From Glebionis coronaria (lineage: Eukaryota; Streptophyta; Magnoliopsida; Asterales; Asteraceae): DNA of 64,000 nucleotides. The notes below the pieces were generated by a model. It was not told where the DNA came from and ran no database searches. It saw only the letters and a list, made by a program, of their open reading frames with translations. Positions 34,500-45,718 of this stretch are shown one piece after another (the first letter of the stretch is position 1; every line of letters starts with the position of its first letter). A program made the translations under genes and the position numbers. The stretch spans positions 549,084,630-549,148,629 of the forward strand of contig CM046882.1 in the NCBI GenBank assembly GCA_025667525.1, given 5' to 3'.

Positions 34500-35126
34500 T
34501 TCTATTTAGGAATGGCTATAAATTTAAATTGGTGATGGACCATATCAAAAGATACAATCATGTAGGTTTTGCGCCAACTACCATTAAAAAAAAAAACTTT
34601 CAGACTCAATCCAAACTATATTATCCCTAACAACACTTGACCAAATCTTTTTAATCTAACTGATTCCCGTGACAAACGGTTACTGCTTAGATTGTTCCAG
34701 GAGTTTGACCTCATTGTAAACATCGATACAAACCATGGTCCCTTATCATACAATGGGAATTTATTTTTAAAAGTGTTGGATCTAGATTCTTTGAAGACAC
34801 ACCAAATCCAAATACAATCTTTGGTGAATCTGGTTGATTCATGAAATTAGGTGTCCAATCATGACACTTCTTTGTATTGACGGGTTCCAGAGTTGAAGTA
34901 CAATATTATTAGTATACGAAAAGCACCAAATAACTTTAGTATTACCAATAGGTTTCATACATTCAAGATTTAATGGCGAGTGATTAGTTTTGAAGGTCAA
35001 CCTATCATCTACCTTTAACATGAAACAATTATTAACATCCTTATATGTTAAATTGAATACACACGTATTTGAGTCATTGTAACCGTAGTTACGGATGAAG
35101 CTTGAACGGTTTATTGTATCCTTCAT
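34500..35126 (-). pseudogene. F-box-associated (FBA) domain protein remnant
   Basis: The open block 34839-35126 contains CFSYTNNIVLQLWNPSIQRS, the signature of plant F-box associated domains (GLxCxxx..LWNPxxR). Further down the minus strand in other frames come KIVFGFGVSSKNLD, then traces of YSxxxxxWxxLS..RxPRES and YMIVSFDMVHHQFKFIAIP, all in the usual FBA order. The N-terminal F-box is missing and several frameshifts and stops interrupt the rest. Intact relatives supply substrate recognition in SCF ubiquitin ligases; this one makes no such protein. Its place inside the Mutator-like element suggests capture. Confidence 0.65.
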
Positions 35127-35299
35127 CTCTTTGAAACCCTATGAAAGAGAAGTAAAGATTTCACAAGCAACCTAAACATAATTTCTCTTTGAATTTTAAA
35201 TGGTATGCAGTCAGATATGGTGGAAAAATTTAATTGAATGCAAAACTTTGGTTAGTAGTAAATCCGAAGGTAAATAGAAGAAATAATTTAGTGAAATAT

Positions 35300-35575
35300 T
35301 TGAGTTGACGTGACATAACACTGACTTGACCATTCAATGAAATTAAAGAGTTAACCTCATATTTTACACAAAATATGACAATGAGATGACATGTCAGAGA
35401 AATGACTTGACCAATCAATGACATTATAATATCCACTTCACATTTCAAATGAAATATAACAATGAGATGACATGTCAAAGACAAATGACTTAACAATTCA
35501 ATGAAATTATTATTTTGCACAATGTTTTACCCGAAATATGACAATAAATATACATGTCAGGCAAATGAGTTTACT
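35300..35575. repeat. Three diverged units of about 85-95 bp
   Basis: Each unit has the order GACTTGACCA.TCAATGA, then AAATATGACAATGAGATGAC, then ATGTCAGAGA or close variants. No gene lies here; the minus-strand frame across it is a by-product of the repeat. Confidence 0.65.
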
Positions 35576-36054
35576 ACTTGAACACAAAATTTTTTAATAC
35601 GCAAAAACGGTGTAAATCCATCCATATTTAAAAAATAAGTTTCCCTTAAGAAAATGTCTGAACAAAACACATCTCGTAAAAAATTTGGAAGAATTTATAA
35701 CGGTTCTTAACATAACTGGATATGCAACGTGTTTTTGGGTCTTCAACACAACCAAATGAACATCATGTTATGATACCACAAAGGCATGTGGGTTCTTTAA
35801 CCCAACCAAATATGTACCCCCCTTTGTCCCCCATTCATCTAATTGTTTCTGAAATTCCCACTAGGATAATACCAAGCCCAACTGGTATTCTCTAATAAGC
35901 AAATCTCCGAAAGAGATCAATTGGTCAGGACTGTAATATATCAAACAAGCGTTGGTTAAGAAAATCAACAAGGATACAAGTGAGGATGATCATTTTAATC
36001 GTGACTCTTGGATATGTGCAGTTTAATGTCTAACTGATGAAGGGTGTGTGGTAG

Positions 36055-36318
36055 TTGGATGTTTATTTGAAAGCCTATATGGTCCCAAAGGAAAAGTTAG
36101 CACAAGCCGTAGCAGTAATCAAATCAAGTTCTTCTAATGGACTAGGTGAATTGAGCATAACACTAAAAGATCAACCCTGTTCCATTTCAAGTACAAGACA
36201 TCATAAGTTCCTTTCTCATAGGGGTTACGGGCACAAAATTTATGTTGAAGTTGTTTTGATACTTAAGAATGTTTCAGTGCTCATCAAAGATAATTCCCAA
36301 ATCACCTTACAATAAAAA
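36055..36318 (+). pseudogene. HROB-like OB-fold protein fragment
   Basis: The 86-residue frame contains LAQAVAVIKSSSSNGLGEL, SITLKDQPCSISSTRHHK and VEVVLILKNVSVL. This corresponds to the C-terminal OB-fold region of proteins annotated 'homologous recombination OB-fold protein' in plants, where VVxSCTPNxLGDLxVTLKD is typical. The N-terminal part is not present and the start ATG is incidental. HROB normally recruits MCM8-MCM9 helicase to repair sites; a fragment this short would not. Located inside the Mutator-like element on the strand opposite the F-box remnant. Confidence 0.55.
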
Positions 36319-36653
36319 ATGATTACTTCATATGCACCGGTTGTATCGTCCACAAAATCACTTATAACAAAATTTCTAACACAAAAAACCCTAAACATAT
36401 CACCTTAAGTAAACCTTAGCACGAATTCCTAGGCCACTATTTTTTAATAAAATATTCATCACACAAATTAAATCCTACAAACTCCTTTTTTTCTAAACCG
36501 AACGGGCCACTTACAATAACCCACGTGTCCAACACTTTATCCACCTACAAAAACCCGTGAAATGCCGGGTCTATTTCGTAAACAAAAAATTTGGGTGTGT
36601 GCAGGACATCTTCAATTATAGAGGATTATTTAGGTAATTTTCACATTTAAATT

Positions 36654-37671
36654 TGTTAACCTAGTATAACATAGAGCATCTTTAGTGACAAAAGCAAAAA
36701 AAGACTTTTTACCATCTTCAAAAGTTTGTGGAGTTGTTTTCTAGGCTTTTACTTTGAGCAAAAAACTTTTTGAATTTTTTTTCAAAGACTTTATCTACAC
36801 CAAGTCTTTGACAAAAAACTTAGGGTCGTATGGTTCGCACACCAACATATATTTGCTACAATATGTGTTTTTGTGTGGTCCAACAAAGTAAAAAGCTGTC
36901 CAAACAAAAATGAGGCAAGTTACACTTCTATATAAAATAAAATAAAAATATTTCTTTTCTATTTAATAGTATTGTATTTTTATTTTTTTCAAATGTCCAT
37001 ATCAATCGCTCCATAAACTTCTTCTCTTCTTTATTTCACACACGAGTTCTATCTCACACACAAGTTCTATCTCGCACACATCACAAAACATAAAATCACC
37101 ACCAGATCTGAGGCAAAAATTATTCACCTAGATCCTATATGTCGGTGGTGGCGATTCGGATAACGAGTCAGCGACTAATTGTGTTCAAAGGACGACGACG
37201 ATGACGATGATTGCGATGTGGTGGGTGGCTGGTTTAGATTTATCGACCGGCATCTTTGCTGATCTTTTCGGCCAAACATCGCTACTAAACCACCATGTAG
37301 ATCTAATACCTCTTTTTCTGACCGGAGTTTGCCGCTGGGATCCACCGGAGGAGGTTCGCCGGTGGCGATTGCGATGGTGGTTATCAAGAAAAGAGAGAAA
37401 AGTTAGTAGTATGTTTTGTATTTTCTGATATGTGTGAGAGAGAGAGAGTGTTGACAAAGGTGGGTGTGAAAATGTGGAAGTGAGAAAGATATAGTACTAA
37501 TATGTACGATTATTTGTTTTTTATTTTATTTTTTTTTCACCTTGTAATCATTAGTGTAGTATGGTGGTGTGAGGATACAGGATCACTGGTGTGAGGATAC
37601 ATAATAAGTGTGAAAACACTTATCCTTTTACCACTTATTTCCATTAATAACAAGACCAAAACGTATATTTT
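36654..37671. other. Spacer with coding-like GC-richer patch
   Basis: No gene could be assigned. 37150-37420 is richer in GC and has open frames on both strands (simple GAC/GGTGG repeats), probably a by-product of composition. 36680-36730 (GAGCATCTTTAGTGACAAAAG) resembles ends of hAT-type MITEs, but no matching end was found. Confidence 0.4.
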
Positions 37672-39300
37672 ATGTCGTAAAAGTCAGAATTATGCGTGGT
37701 TTGTGTTTTTATTGTGTTTTAGGACCAAAAGATAAAAAAGGAAGAAAACATGGGCTATCACGGGCTTTTATCGAAGAAAAGGAGAAAAGACGAAGTCAAA
37801 AGATCAAGATTGCAAAAAGAACGGAAGTCCAATGCCTATTCTGAAAATTTATCGAGGAAAAAGTCTAAAGACGGAAGTTTAATGAAGTCGAAGAACTCAA
37901 GTCTAATTATAGAAGAAAATTAGAAGACGAGTTCAATTTATATCGACAAATCGAGAAAGACAAATAATTTAAATCGAGTCGAGAGGAAAAGAAAGAAGGA
38001 AGCAACACATGCACTCCCCACCTCCTATATATACCCTCCTAATGACACATTAGGAGGGTGTTAGTTAGTTAATTTTTAGCATTTTTCATTTTTCCTTTCT
38101 TTAGTTTTTAGAGAGAGAAAGTTTTAACTTTCTCTCACTAAGTTTTCATCTTTTCTTTCAAGTTTAAGCTTTATTTCATCCTTGTATTTGGAATTAATTA
38201 ATCAAAAGTTCAAGTTTAAGCTTTTAATTTTTAATCTTCTTCTACCTTTCTTGATTTTGATTCATCTTTGATCCGAAATGTTCTTGATTCGTGTTTGATT
38301 TTGATGTTTTTCTGACTAAAAAGTTTATCTTTTTATTCCTTACTAAGTTTTTATACGGTTTAAGCTTTAAGCTTGTTGTGCTTATTGGCTTATTTCGTAT
38401 ATATAGCTTACTGTCTTTTAAGTTTTCTTAAAAATTTAGTCTTTTTAAAGTTTGATTTATATAAGTTTATTTATTTCGTGTTTTAAAAGAAAAGTTTTAA
38501 AATTTATGCTTATTGAGTTGGCTAAGTTTTTGTTAAGTGTTCTTTTAGAAGTGCTTATTGGTTTATTAGCTTATTGTATTCATCCGAATATTGTATCATT
38601 TTCATCGCAAAGTTAGGGATTACTCATTGCGACGCTACATTCCGACGGGCTCATTGTGATCGCAATAACCTTTAAGGTTTTACTTTGCAATCAAGTGTTT
38701 TCCCCCTTATTCCGATCGTGATTGCGATCGCTCATTGCGATCGTACATTGCGACGGGTCTTAATGTTTTATTAAGACGAAACGCTGCCCAATTTTTGTTA
38801 GCAACATTCCGACAGAAAACTATTGCATTCCGATAGACTTGTATTCCGACAGAATTGACATTCAGATAGATTTATTCCGATGCTTTTGGATTCCGATACT
38901 AGACATTCAGATAGAAGTTACATTCCGATAGAATTAATTTACATTTATTCCGATGGTTATTCAGACAACATTATTCCGATAGCTTTCATTTTCTAGCATT
39001 CCGATGGTTTAAGTTTTTAGTTTTACAAAGTTTTCAAGTTTTAAATTCATTACGTTTTAATTTCCAAAAATTGCACGCTTCCCGAAATCTCTGTTTTTAG
39101 CAAGTGTTTTTCTAGTAATTTTTAGTTTAATTTTTAAAGCTTTTATTTTACTCAACGACATTTTCATATTTACTTTTAGTTTAAAATAGATAACAAAACC
39201 ATTTATTTTTCCACCAAGAACGACTGAGTCGCACTAATTACTTGTAATCAATTCGAAAAGATCGGACGATAACACTTTCATAACTAAGTAAATCTAGTTA
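37672..39300 (+). repeat. Presumed 5' LTR of element E
   Basis: Promoter-like TATATATA at about 38026-38033 is followed at once by a perfect 12-bp hairpin (38033-38059), then CT-rich U5-like sequence and the microrepeat block 38630-39010. Both ends are inferred, since no second LTR is available; the right end is set by the PBS. Confidence 0.45.
38630..39010 (+). repeat. ATTCCGA / TTGCGA microrepeats in element E
   Basis: About eleven ATTCCGA words (with CAG, TAG or TGG after them), three ATTCAGA variants, and a cluster of ATTGCGAT/GCGATCGC words at 38620-38770. The same vocabulary occurs in the leaders of copia elements B and D1. Confidence 0.75.
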
Positions 39301-39305
39301 TTAAA

Positions 39306-39320
39306 TGGTACCGCTGCCGG
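39306..39320 (+). promoter_or_regulatory. Primer-binding site of element E
   Basis: TGGTACCGCTGCCGG resembles the Athila/Tat PBS (TGGCGCCGTTGCCGG), which pairs with tRNA-Asp. Confidence 0.6.
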
Positions 39321-39518
39321 CTCTTTTCGTTAAGATTAACGGTTTTTAGTGAGAGACGCGTTGGATTTTGGTATCCGTTCATGTTTGAACGTTATTTTCC
39401 TTGCTTAAAAATTTTCAAAAATCCATAAAAATGAAATATTTTCAAAAATCTAAAAAAAAAGAAAAACAATAAAAAAACTAAAAATATTTCTTGTCTATCT
39501 TTCTTTTCCTTTTTGTAG

Positions 39519-42511
39519 GTGTGTATGCGTACGCGTGCTCGTAAGAAGAAAGCAATTCAAGCCGAAGTCGTAACTCCACCTATTGTCACCATGGACAATC
39601 GACCAATGATCGAGCTTTTGCAATCGCAAGTAGAGGGCAACACCGATGCTATTGTCATCCCGAGATTGGAGCCAACAAATTTGAGCTCAAATCCGGCTTC
39701 ATTCAAATGGTCTCTGCTCAACCATTCTTGGGGCGTACACTTGATGATCCTCATGACCATATAAAAAGGTTTCTTCAACTCACTAATACGGTTAAGTATA
39801 ATGGGGTTTCACAAGAAGTGATTCGCTTGCAACTTTTTCCTTTCTCCTTAGAGGGACAAGCCCGACATTGGCTTGATTAGGAACCGCCACAAAGTATTCT
39901 TACGTGGACGGATTTAGAGACTAAATTCATCAACTACTTTTTCCCACCCCCACGTACTACCGCTTTGCGGAATGAAATCATTACCTTTGAACAAAAGTAC
40001 GGTGAGACATTTAGTTAATCTTGGGACCGTTTTAAGGAACTTTTAAGAAAGTGTCCACAACATGGTTTCACAAAAGTACATCAAATTAATACTTTTTACA
40101 ATGGTTTAAGCATGAATGACCAAGATTCACTAAATAGTGCCTCAGGGGGTAACATTTTGGTTAAGTCTTCTAATGTCGCATGGGATATTATTGAGAATAA
40201 GTCTAGAGTGCAAACCAAGAGTGTTCGGACTAATATGGCTAGTGCTAGTACTAGTGAGAGCGACAAGAGAATTGATAAGCTTACTTCGCTTGTTGAAACA
40301 ATTGCTCTACAAACCGCTAACAATACCAAAGCCATCAATGTGCAAGTTAATGCTATGAGTCAGTCATGTGAAATATGCGGGGGTTCTCATTCATACACCG
40401 ATTGTCCTTCGACTCATGACAATCCGGAAAATGTGTATGCCGCTAACGGTAACTATTCCACGGGAGGCTATCAAGCACGTCCTCAAGGTGACCGCAATTT
40501 GCTCAGTTATCGTTCAAACAAATTCCTTTCACCACCCGGTTTTCCACCTCAAAACCCAAACAACCTCAATCGCAACAATCAAAACCAACCTCGAGCTCCA
40601 AATCAATATCCAACCCAAAGGAACCCATATCCACCTCAAGGAAACAACCAAGTTCACCAACAACCCGCTTATCAACCACCTGCCTACCATGCTCTTCCTC
40701 CCACCCAACCCACCGCATTTCATCAAGAGGTTGACACTTGCATGAGGACTAATGATGCGATAGTGCAGAATCTTCAGCGGCAAATGGCCAACTTGAAAGG
40801 AGATATGGTGAAACAAGGGAATGATCTTCGAGCCGATATGCGAAACTCTTTGAGTAGTCAAACAAATGACTTAAGGGACATGATGGCTAGTTTCTTCCAA
40901 AGTAATCAAGCCTCTGGTTCGGGTTCTCTTCCGAGTAACACCGTTGCTAATACAAGAGGGGAGATGAAAGCAATCACCACTCGAAGTGGAAAAGGTTTAA
41001 AGGAACCCGAGCTTCCTACATCTACACCGGTGATTATGACAAAGGAAAACGAGTCCCCTTCTCCAATTCCTCCACCTTCTACTTCTCTAATTCCTCCACC
41101 TTCTACTTCTCTAATTCCTCTACCTTCTACTTCCACCCCTCCACCACCCAAGGATGTGAGTGAGAATTCTATTCCAAAGCCTTCATCTCAACCTAATATA
41201 CCTTATCCCTCAAGGTTGAGGAAAGAGAAGTTGAAGAATAAGGATGATATTCAGGTTTCTAACTTTCTCAAAATGTTTAAACAACTGAATTTCAACATCT
41301 CCTTTGCTGAGGCTCTCGCTCACATGCCGAAATATGCTAAAATGTTTAAAGATCTTCTCAGTGATAAGGAGAAACTTCTTGATATCGCTCAGACCCAACT
41401 TAATGAGAATTGCTCCACAGTGCTCTTAAAGAAATTACCCACCAAACTTGGTGATCCGGGTAGTTTTCTCATTCCTTGCAACTTCCCCGGGGTAGAGAAT
41501 TATATGGCCCTAGCCGATCTAGGTGCTAGTATAAACTTAACGCCATTAAGTGTTTGGAAACAATTATCTCTACCCGAGCTAGTCCCCACACGAATGACAT
41601 TGGAATTAGCTAACCGTACGGTTGCTTATCTAGTGGGGATAGCCGAAGATGTCTTCGTCGGTGTCGACAAATTCACCTTTCCAGCGGATTTTGTTGTCGT
41701 TGACTACGAGATGGATCCTCGTGTTCCATTAATCGTTGGACGTCCATTCTTGAGGACCGGTCGCACTCTCATTGATGTAGCCGCGGGCGAATTAATCATG
41801 AGAGTTGGTGATAATAAAATCGTCTTCAACATGGGTAAACTTTCTAAGCAGCCTTCTGAAAACGAGAGCGTTAATTTCATTGACGTTCTTGATGAGGCTT
41901 GTGAAGAGCATTTCAAAGACGCTTGTAAAAGTGGTTCTTCTTCTCTACCCATTGTTGAGACCGTTGCCTCTATTGCTCCTTCACTAACTCTATTTGGAGA
42001 AAGTGATTTCCTTTTCAAAAAATTTGAAGCAACTTTGGGAGATGTGGACTTACAATATGACGATTCTCCCTCCGATTGGGATGAAGACAATCGTACCATT
42101 GAGAAACTTCTCAATGAGGACCATATTTATCCACCATCTCCTAAGGAAATCTCTATCGATGATCCGAATTTGAAAACGTCTTCCATCGAAAATCCTCCGG
42201 ATTTAGAGCTTAAGGATCTGCCGTCTCATCTCGAATATGTGTGCCTTGAAGACAATAAGAAGTTACCCGTCATCATCGCAAAGGATTTGAAAGAAGACGA
42301 AAAATCTCGACTTATCGACGTGCTGAAGAATCATAAGAAAGCGATTGCTTGGAAAATCTTCGATATTCGTGGAATTGATCCTCACTTTTGCACACATAAA
42401 ATTCTCATGGAGGACGACTTTAAACCCACTATTCAAAACCAAAGAAGGGTGAATCCCAAGATCCATGATGTTATTAAAAAAGAGGTTATCAAACTTCTTG
42501 TGCGTGAATGA
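39519..42511 (+). pseudogene. gag-protease of element E, broken
   Basis: The start region (MRTRARKKKA, then MDNRPMIELLQSQ) leads into a gypsy retrotransposon gag domain. One frameshift near 39680 and in-frame stops at about 39878 (after HWLD) and 40016 (after GETFS) break it. From 40112 a 799-codon frame is open: rest of gag, knuckle CEICGGSHSYTDC near 40373, a Pro/Asn/Gln-rich region, three IPPPSTSL-type repeats near 41065-41130, then the aspartic protease with catalytic DLGAS at about 41516 and IVGRPFLRTGR near 41735. The frame ends at TGA 42509-42511 at the start of RT. Confidence 0.85.
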
Positions 42512-45111
42512 TCTACCCTATCTCGGATTCACCATGGGTTAGTCCCGTCCATTGTGTGCCTAAGAAAGGCGGAATCACCGTTGTACCCAATGAAAACAAT
42601 GAGTTGATTCCTACTCGTCTCATTACAGGTTGGAGAGTTTGTATAGACTATCGCAAACTCAATGATGCTACGAGAAAGGATCATTTTCCCCTTCCTTTTA
42701 TGGACCAAATGCTTGAACGTCTAGCGGGTAATGATTATTATTGCTTCTTAGACGGTTTCTTCGGGTATTTTCAATTTCCCATCGATCCTAATGACCAAGA
42801 AAAAACCACATTCACTTGTCCCTATGGCACATTTGCTTATAAAAGAATGCCTTTTGGCTTATGCAATGCTCCCGGGACTTTCCAAAGGTGCATGTTGGCT
42901 ATCTTCGATGACATGGTTGAGCAAACCATGGAAGTCTTCATGGATGATTTCTCGGTCTATGGTGACTCCTTCTCTCATTGCCATGCCAATTTAGAACGCA
43001 TGCTCAAGCGGTGTGAAGACACTCGCCTTGTTCTAAATTGGGAAAAATGCCATTTCATGGTAAAAGAAGACATTGTGCTTGGACATAAAATCTCAAAAGC
43101 CGGTCTTGAAGTGGACCGTGCTAAAGTTGATGTCATAGCCAAATTACCTCCACCTTCAACCGTGAAGGGTGTGAGAAGTTTCCTTGGTCATGCGGGCTTC
43201 TATCGTCGATTCATTCAAGATTTTTCTAAAATCGCTCGACCGATGACCCACCTCTTGGAAAAAGATACTCCTTTTATCTTTTATGAAGAGTGTATTGAAT
43301 CCTTCAAGCTTCTTAAGGACAAGCTAACTAAGGCACCGGTCTTGGTTACCCCTAATTGGGAGCTACCTTTTGAATTGATGTGTGATGTTAGCGACTTTGT
43401 CATTGGAGCGGTTTTGGGCCAAAGAGTGAACAAACACTTCCAACCAATCCATTATGCTAGCAAGACAATGACGGGGGCTCAATTGCATTATACCACTACC
43501 GAAAAAGAGCTTTTAGCTGTAGTGTATGCTTTTGAGAAATTCTGCCCCTATCTTGTTCTTTCCACCACCATTGTCTATACCGACCATTCCGCGTTTAAGT
43601 ATTTGTTAACTAAACAAGATTCCAAGCCAAAACTTCTTCGTTGGGTTTTGCTCCTTCAAGAATTTAAAATCGAAATTCGTGACAAAAAGGGAGCATAAAA
43701 CCTAGCCGCGGATCATCTAAGTAGACTTGAGGATCCTTATCAAGGGGATCATCCGAATCAAGAGATCAACGACTCTTTTCCCCTTGAGGCCTTAATGTCT
43801 ATCAATTCCAATCTTGATGACACCCCGTGGTTTGCGGACATTGCAAACTATTTAGCGGGTGGTATTCTCATCGAAGGGTTAACATCCCAACAAAAGAAGA
43901 AGTTTTTTAAAGATGTTAAGACTTACTTTTGGGATGACCCTTATCTCTTCAAACAATGTGCTGATCTGATTATTCGTCGGTGTGTTGATGGACCCGCAGC
44001 TTTAGACATTCTCGAAGCTTGCCATAAAGGACCCACCGGTGGTCATTTTGGTCCCAACTACACCGCGAAGAAAGTGTTTGACTTGGGATTCTATTGGCCC
44101 ACCATTTATCGTGACGCTCACGAAATGGTTAAAAATTGTGATGCTTGCCAACGCCAAGGCAAGATCACACATAAAGATGAGATGCCTCAAAATTTCATCC
44201 AAGAATGTGAAATCTTTGACGTATTGGGCATCGACTTTATGGGGCCATTTCCATCATCCAAAGGGAACAAGTACATCCTCGTAGCCGTTGACTACGTATC
44301 TAAATGGGTTGAAGCCAAGGCTCTCCCTACGAATGATGCGAGGGTGGTTGTGAACTTTTTGAAGCAGTTATTCGCTCGATTAGGTGTTCCTCGTGCTATC
44401 ATCAGTGACCGCGGGACTCATTTTTACAATGATCAATTTTCTCGAGTCATGGCTAAGTACGGTGTCAATCACTGTCTTTCCACCGCTTATCATCCCCAAA
44501 TAAATGGTCAAGCTGAGATTTCTAACCGTGGATTGAAGCGAATTCTTGAGCGTACTGTGGGAGAGCATCGTGCCTTGTGGGCCGATAAGTTAGATGATGC
44601 TTTGTGGGCTTTCCGTACCGCATATAAGACTCTGATTGGTTGCACTCCATATCGTCTTGTGTACGGGAAGGCATGCCACCTCCCTATTGAGCTAGAACAT
44701 AAGGCGTATTGGGCCTTGAAGTGGGCCAATTTCGACATCAACAAAGCCGATGATCTTCAGAAGATTCAACTCAACGAGCTAAATGAACTGAGGAATGAAG
44801 CTTTTGAGAACTCATTGATCTACAAGGATAAAACCAAGATCATTCATGATGCAAGAATTAAGAACCGAGAGTTCCACATTGGTGATCAAGTTTTACTCTT
44901 TAACTCTCGGTTGAAGATCTTCTCGGGCAAGCTGAAGAGCCGATGGTCTGGTCCATTCACCGTCGCCAAAGTCTTCCCCTACGGCACCATTGAGCTTTCT
45001 CAGCCAAATGGGCCTAATTTTAAAGTGAATGGCCAGCGTGTGAAGCTGTACTTTGGTGAGGACATCTCTCATGAGATGATTTTATCCCTCACCACGTTTC
45101 CCTTGAATTAG
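42508..45111 (+). pseudogene. pol of element E (RT-RNase H-integrase), one frameshift and one stop
   Basis: The frame overlaps the end of the protease frame by four bases (ATGA), an indel having separated them. [29 protein letters not shown], catalytic FMDDF near 42940. RNase [28 protein letters not shown]. An in-frame TAA at 43696-43698 stands where [12 protein letters not shown] continues. Integrase follows in the same frame: zinc site GPTGGHFG...CDACQRQ, catalytic core with [15 protein letters not shown] and the glutamate in GQAEISN, and a C-terminal domain ending at 45111. In order and motifs this is an ordinary Athila-lineage pol; the two breaks preclude a full polyprotein. Confidence 0.88.
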
Positions 45112-45397
45112 TTCTGGGTCGAGTCAGGCTCGTGACTCAGTTAACAAAAACAAGCGCTTCTCGGGTGGCAACCCGTTGATCTATCCTTTACCGTTTTCAT
45201 AATAAGTGTAGGGGGAGCCCCGTATGTGTTTGTTGTCTTGTTTCTTATGATGCACAGGGATTAACGCTTCAAAGATCCATTCTCGATGACTTTTGACGAA
45301 CCGTGATCCCGTGTACCCATCTTCCCGGTTCTATCCTATACTATCGTGATTCAATATTTCATATCTTATATGTTCACATTGAAATCATTATAGTCGT
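45112..45397. other. Element E 3' part up to the D2 insertion
   Basis: Non-coding; contains TAGGGGGAGCCCCG near 45209, a polypurine-like tract. Element E continues beyond D2, outside the window. Confidence 0.5.
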
Positions 45398-45718
45398 TGT
45401 AGATTTGTAAATCTATGCTTATGTTTTTAGAGAGAGAAAGAGATAGAAAGATGGTGGATTTCACACTTCTAGAGAGAGAAAGTTAAGAACAACTATGTGT
45501 AAATTATGAAAAACCACACCCTCTCCATCAAAGGAGAGGGTTTATATACCCAAGCCCTTGTCATGGGCTTGGGCTTACATTTGGCCGCCGGCCCATACAT
45601 TACATGGGCTCGGTTTGGGCTTCGTTTAAGTAAATGCAAATGACTAAACTACGAGCTATTACACGAACTAATGTTGGAGTGACCGATCCTTCCTAATACG
45701 TAAAACGTATTTCCAACA
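45398..45718 (-). repeat. 3' LTR of element D2
   Basis: 321 bp, same ends as the D1 LTRs (TGTTGG...ATCTACA on the minus strand). The centre (about 45455-45670) differs at many positions from D1, while the terminal blocks and the post-TATA hairpin (45518-45541) are the same. Confidence 0.85.

Larger units (their letters stand above)
32924..36644. mobile_element. Mutator-like element carrying gene fragments (Pack-MULE type)
   Basis: The terminal GTGAAAATTAC (32924-32934) is inverted at GTAATTTTCAC (36634-36644), and both sides carry the same 9-bp direct repeat ATTTAAATT (32915-32923, 36645-36653), the MULE duplication length. The terminal regions are long diverged inverted repeats: 33530-33660 aligns by eye with the reverse complement of about 36440-36600 (shared blocks around GGGTTTTTGTAGGTGGA and GGTCCGTTTGGTTTA). 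No transposase is present. The interior holds an F-box remnant (minus) and an OB-fold-protein remnant (plus). AT-richness of the duplication is the weak point. Confidence 0.55.
37672..45397 (+). mobile_element. Element E: Athila-like Ty3/gypsy retrotransposon, interrupted
   Basis: Gypsy gene order (gag-protease-RT-RNase H-integrase) runs on the plus strand. The PBS at 39306-39320 resembles the tRNA-Asp-type site of Athila/Tat elements, and gag has the CxxCGGxHxxxxC knuckle typical of this group. The LTR start near 37672 (TGTCGTAAAAG) is a guess because the 3' LTR lies outside: D2 is inserted at 45398 behind pol. Several stops show that it is inactive. Confidence 0.75.

Noticed and set aside
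37175..37457. Overlapping frames on both strands as a small gene
   Set aside because: They arise from GC-rich trinucleotide-like sequence; no domain, splice pattern or conserved motif was seen.
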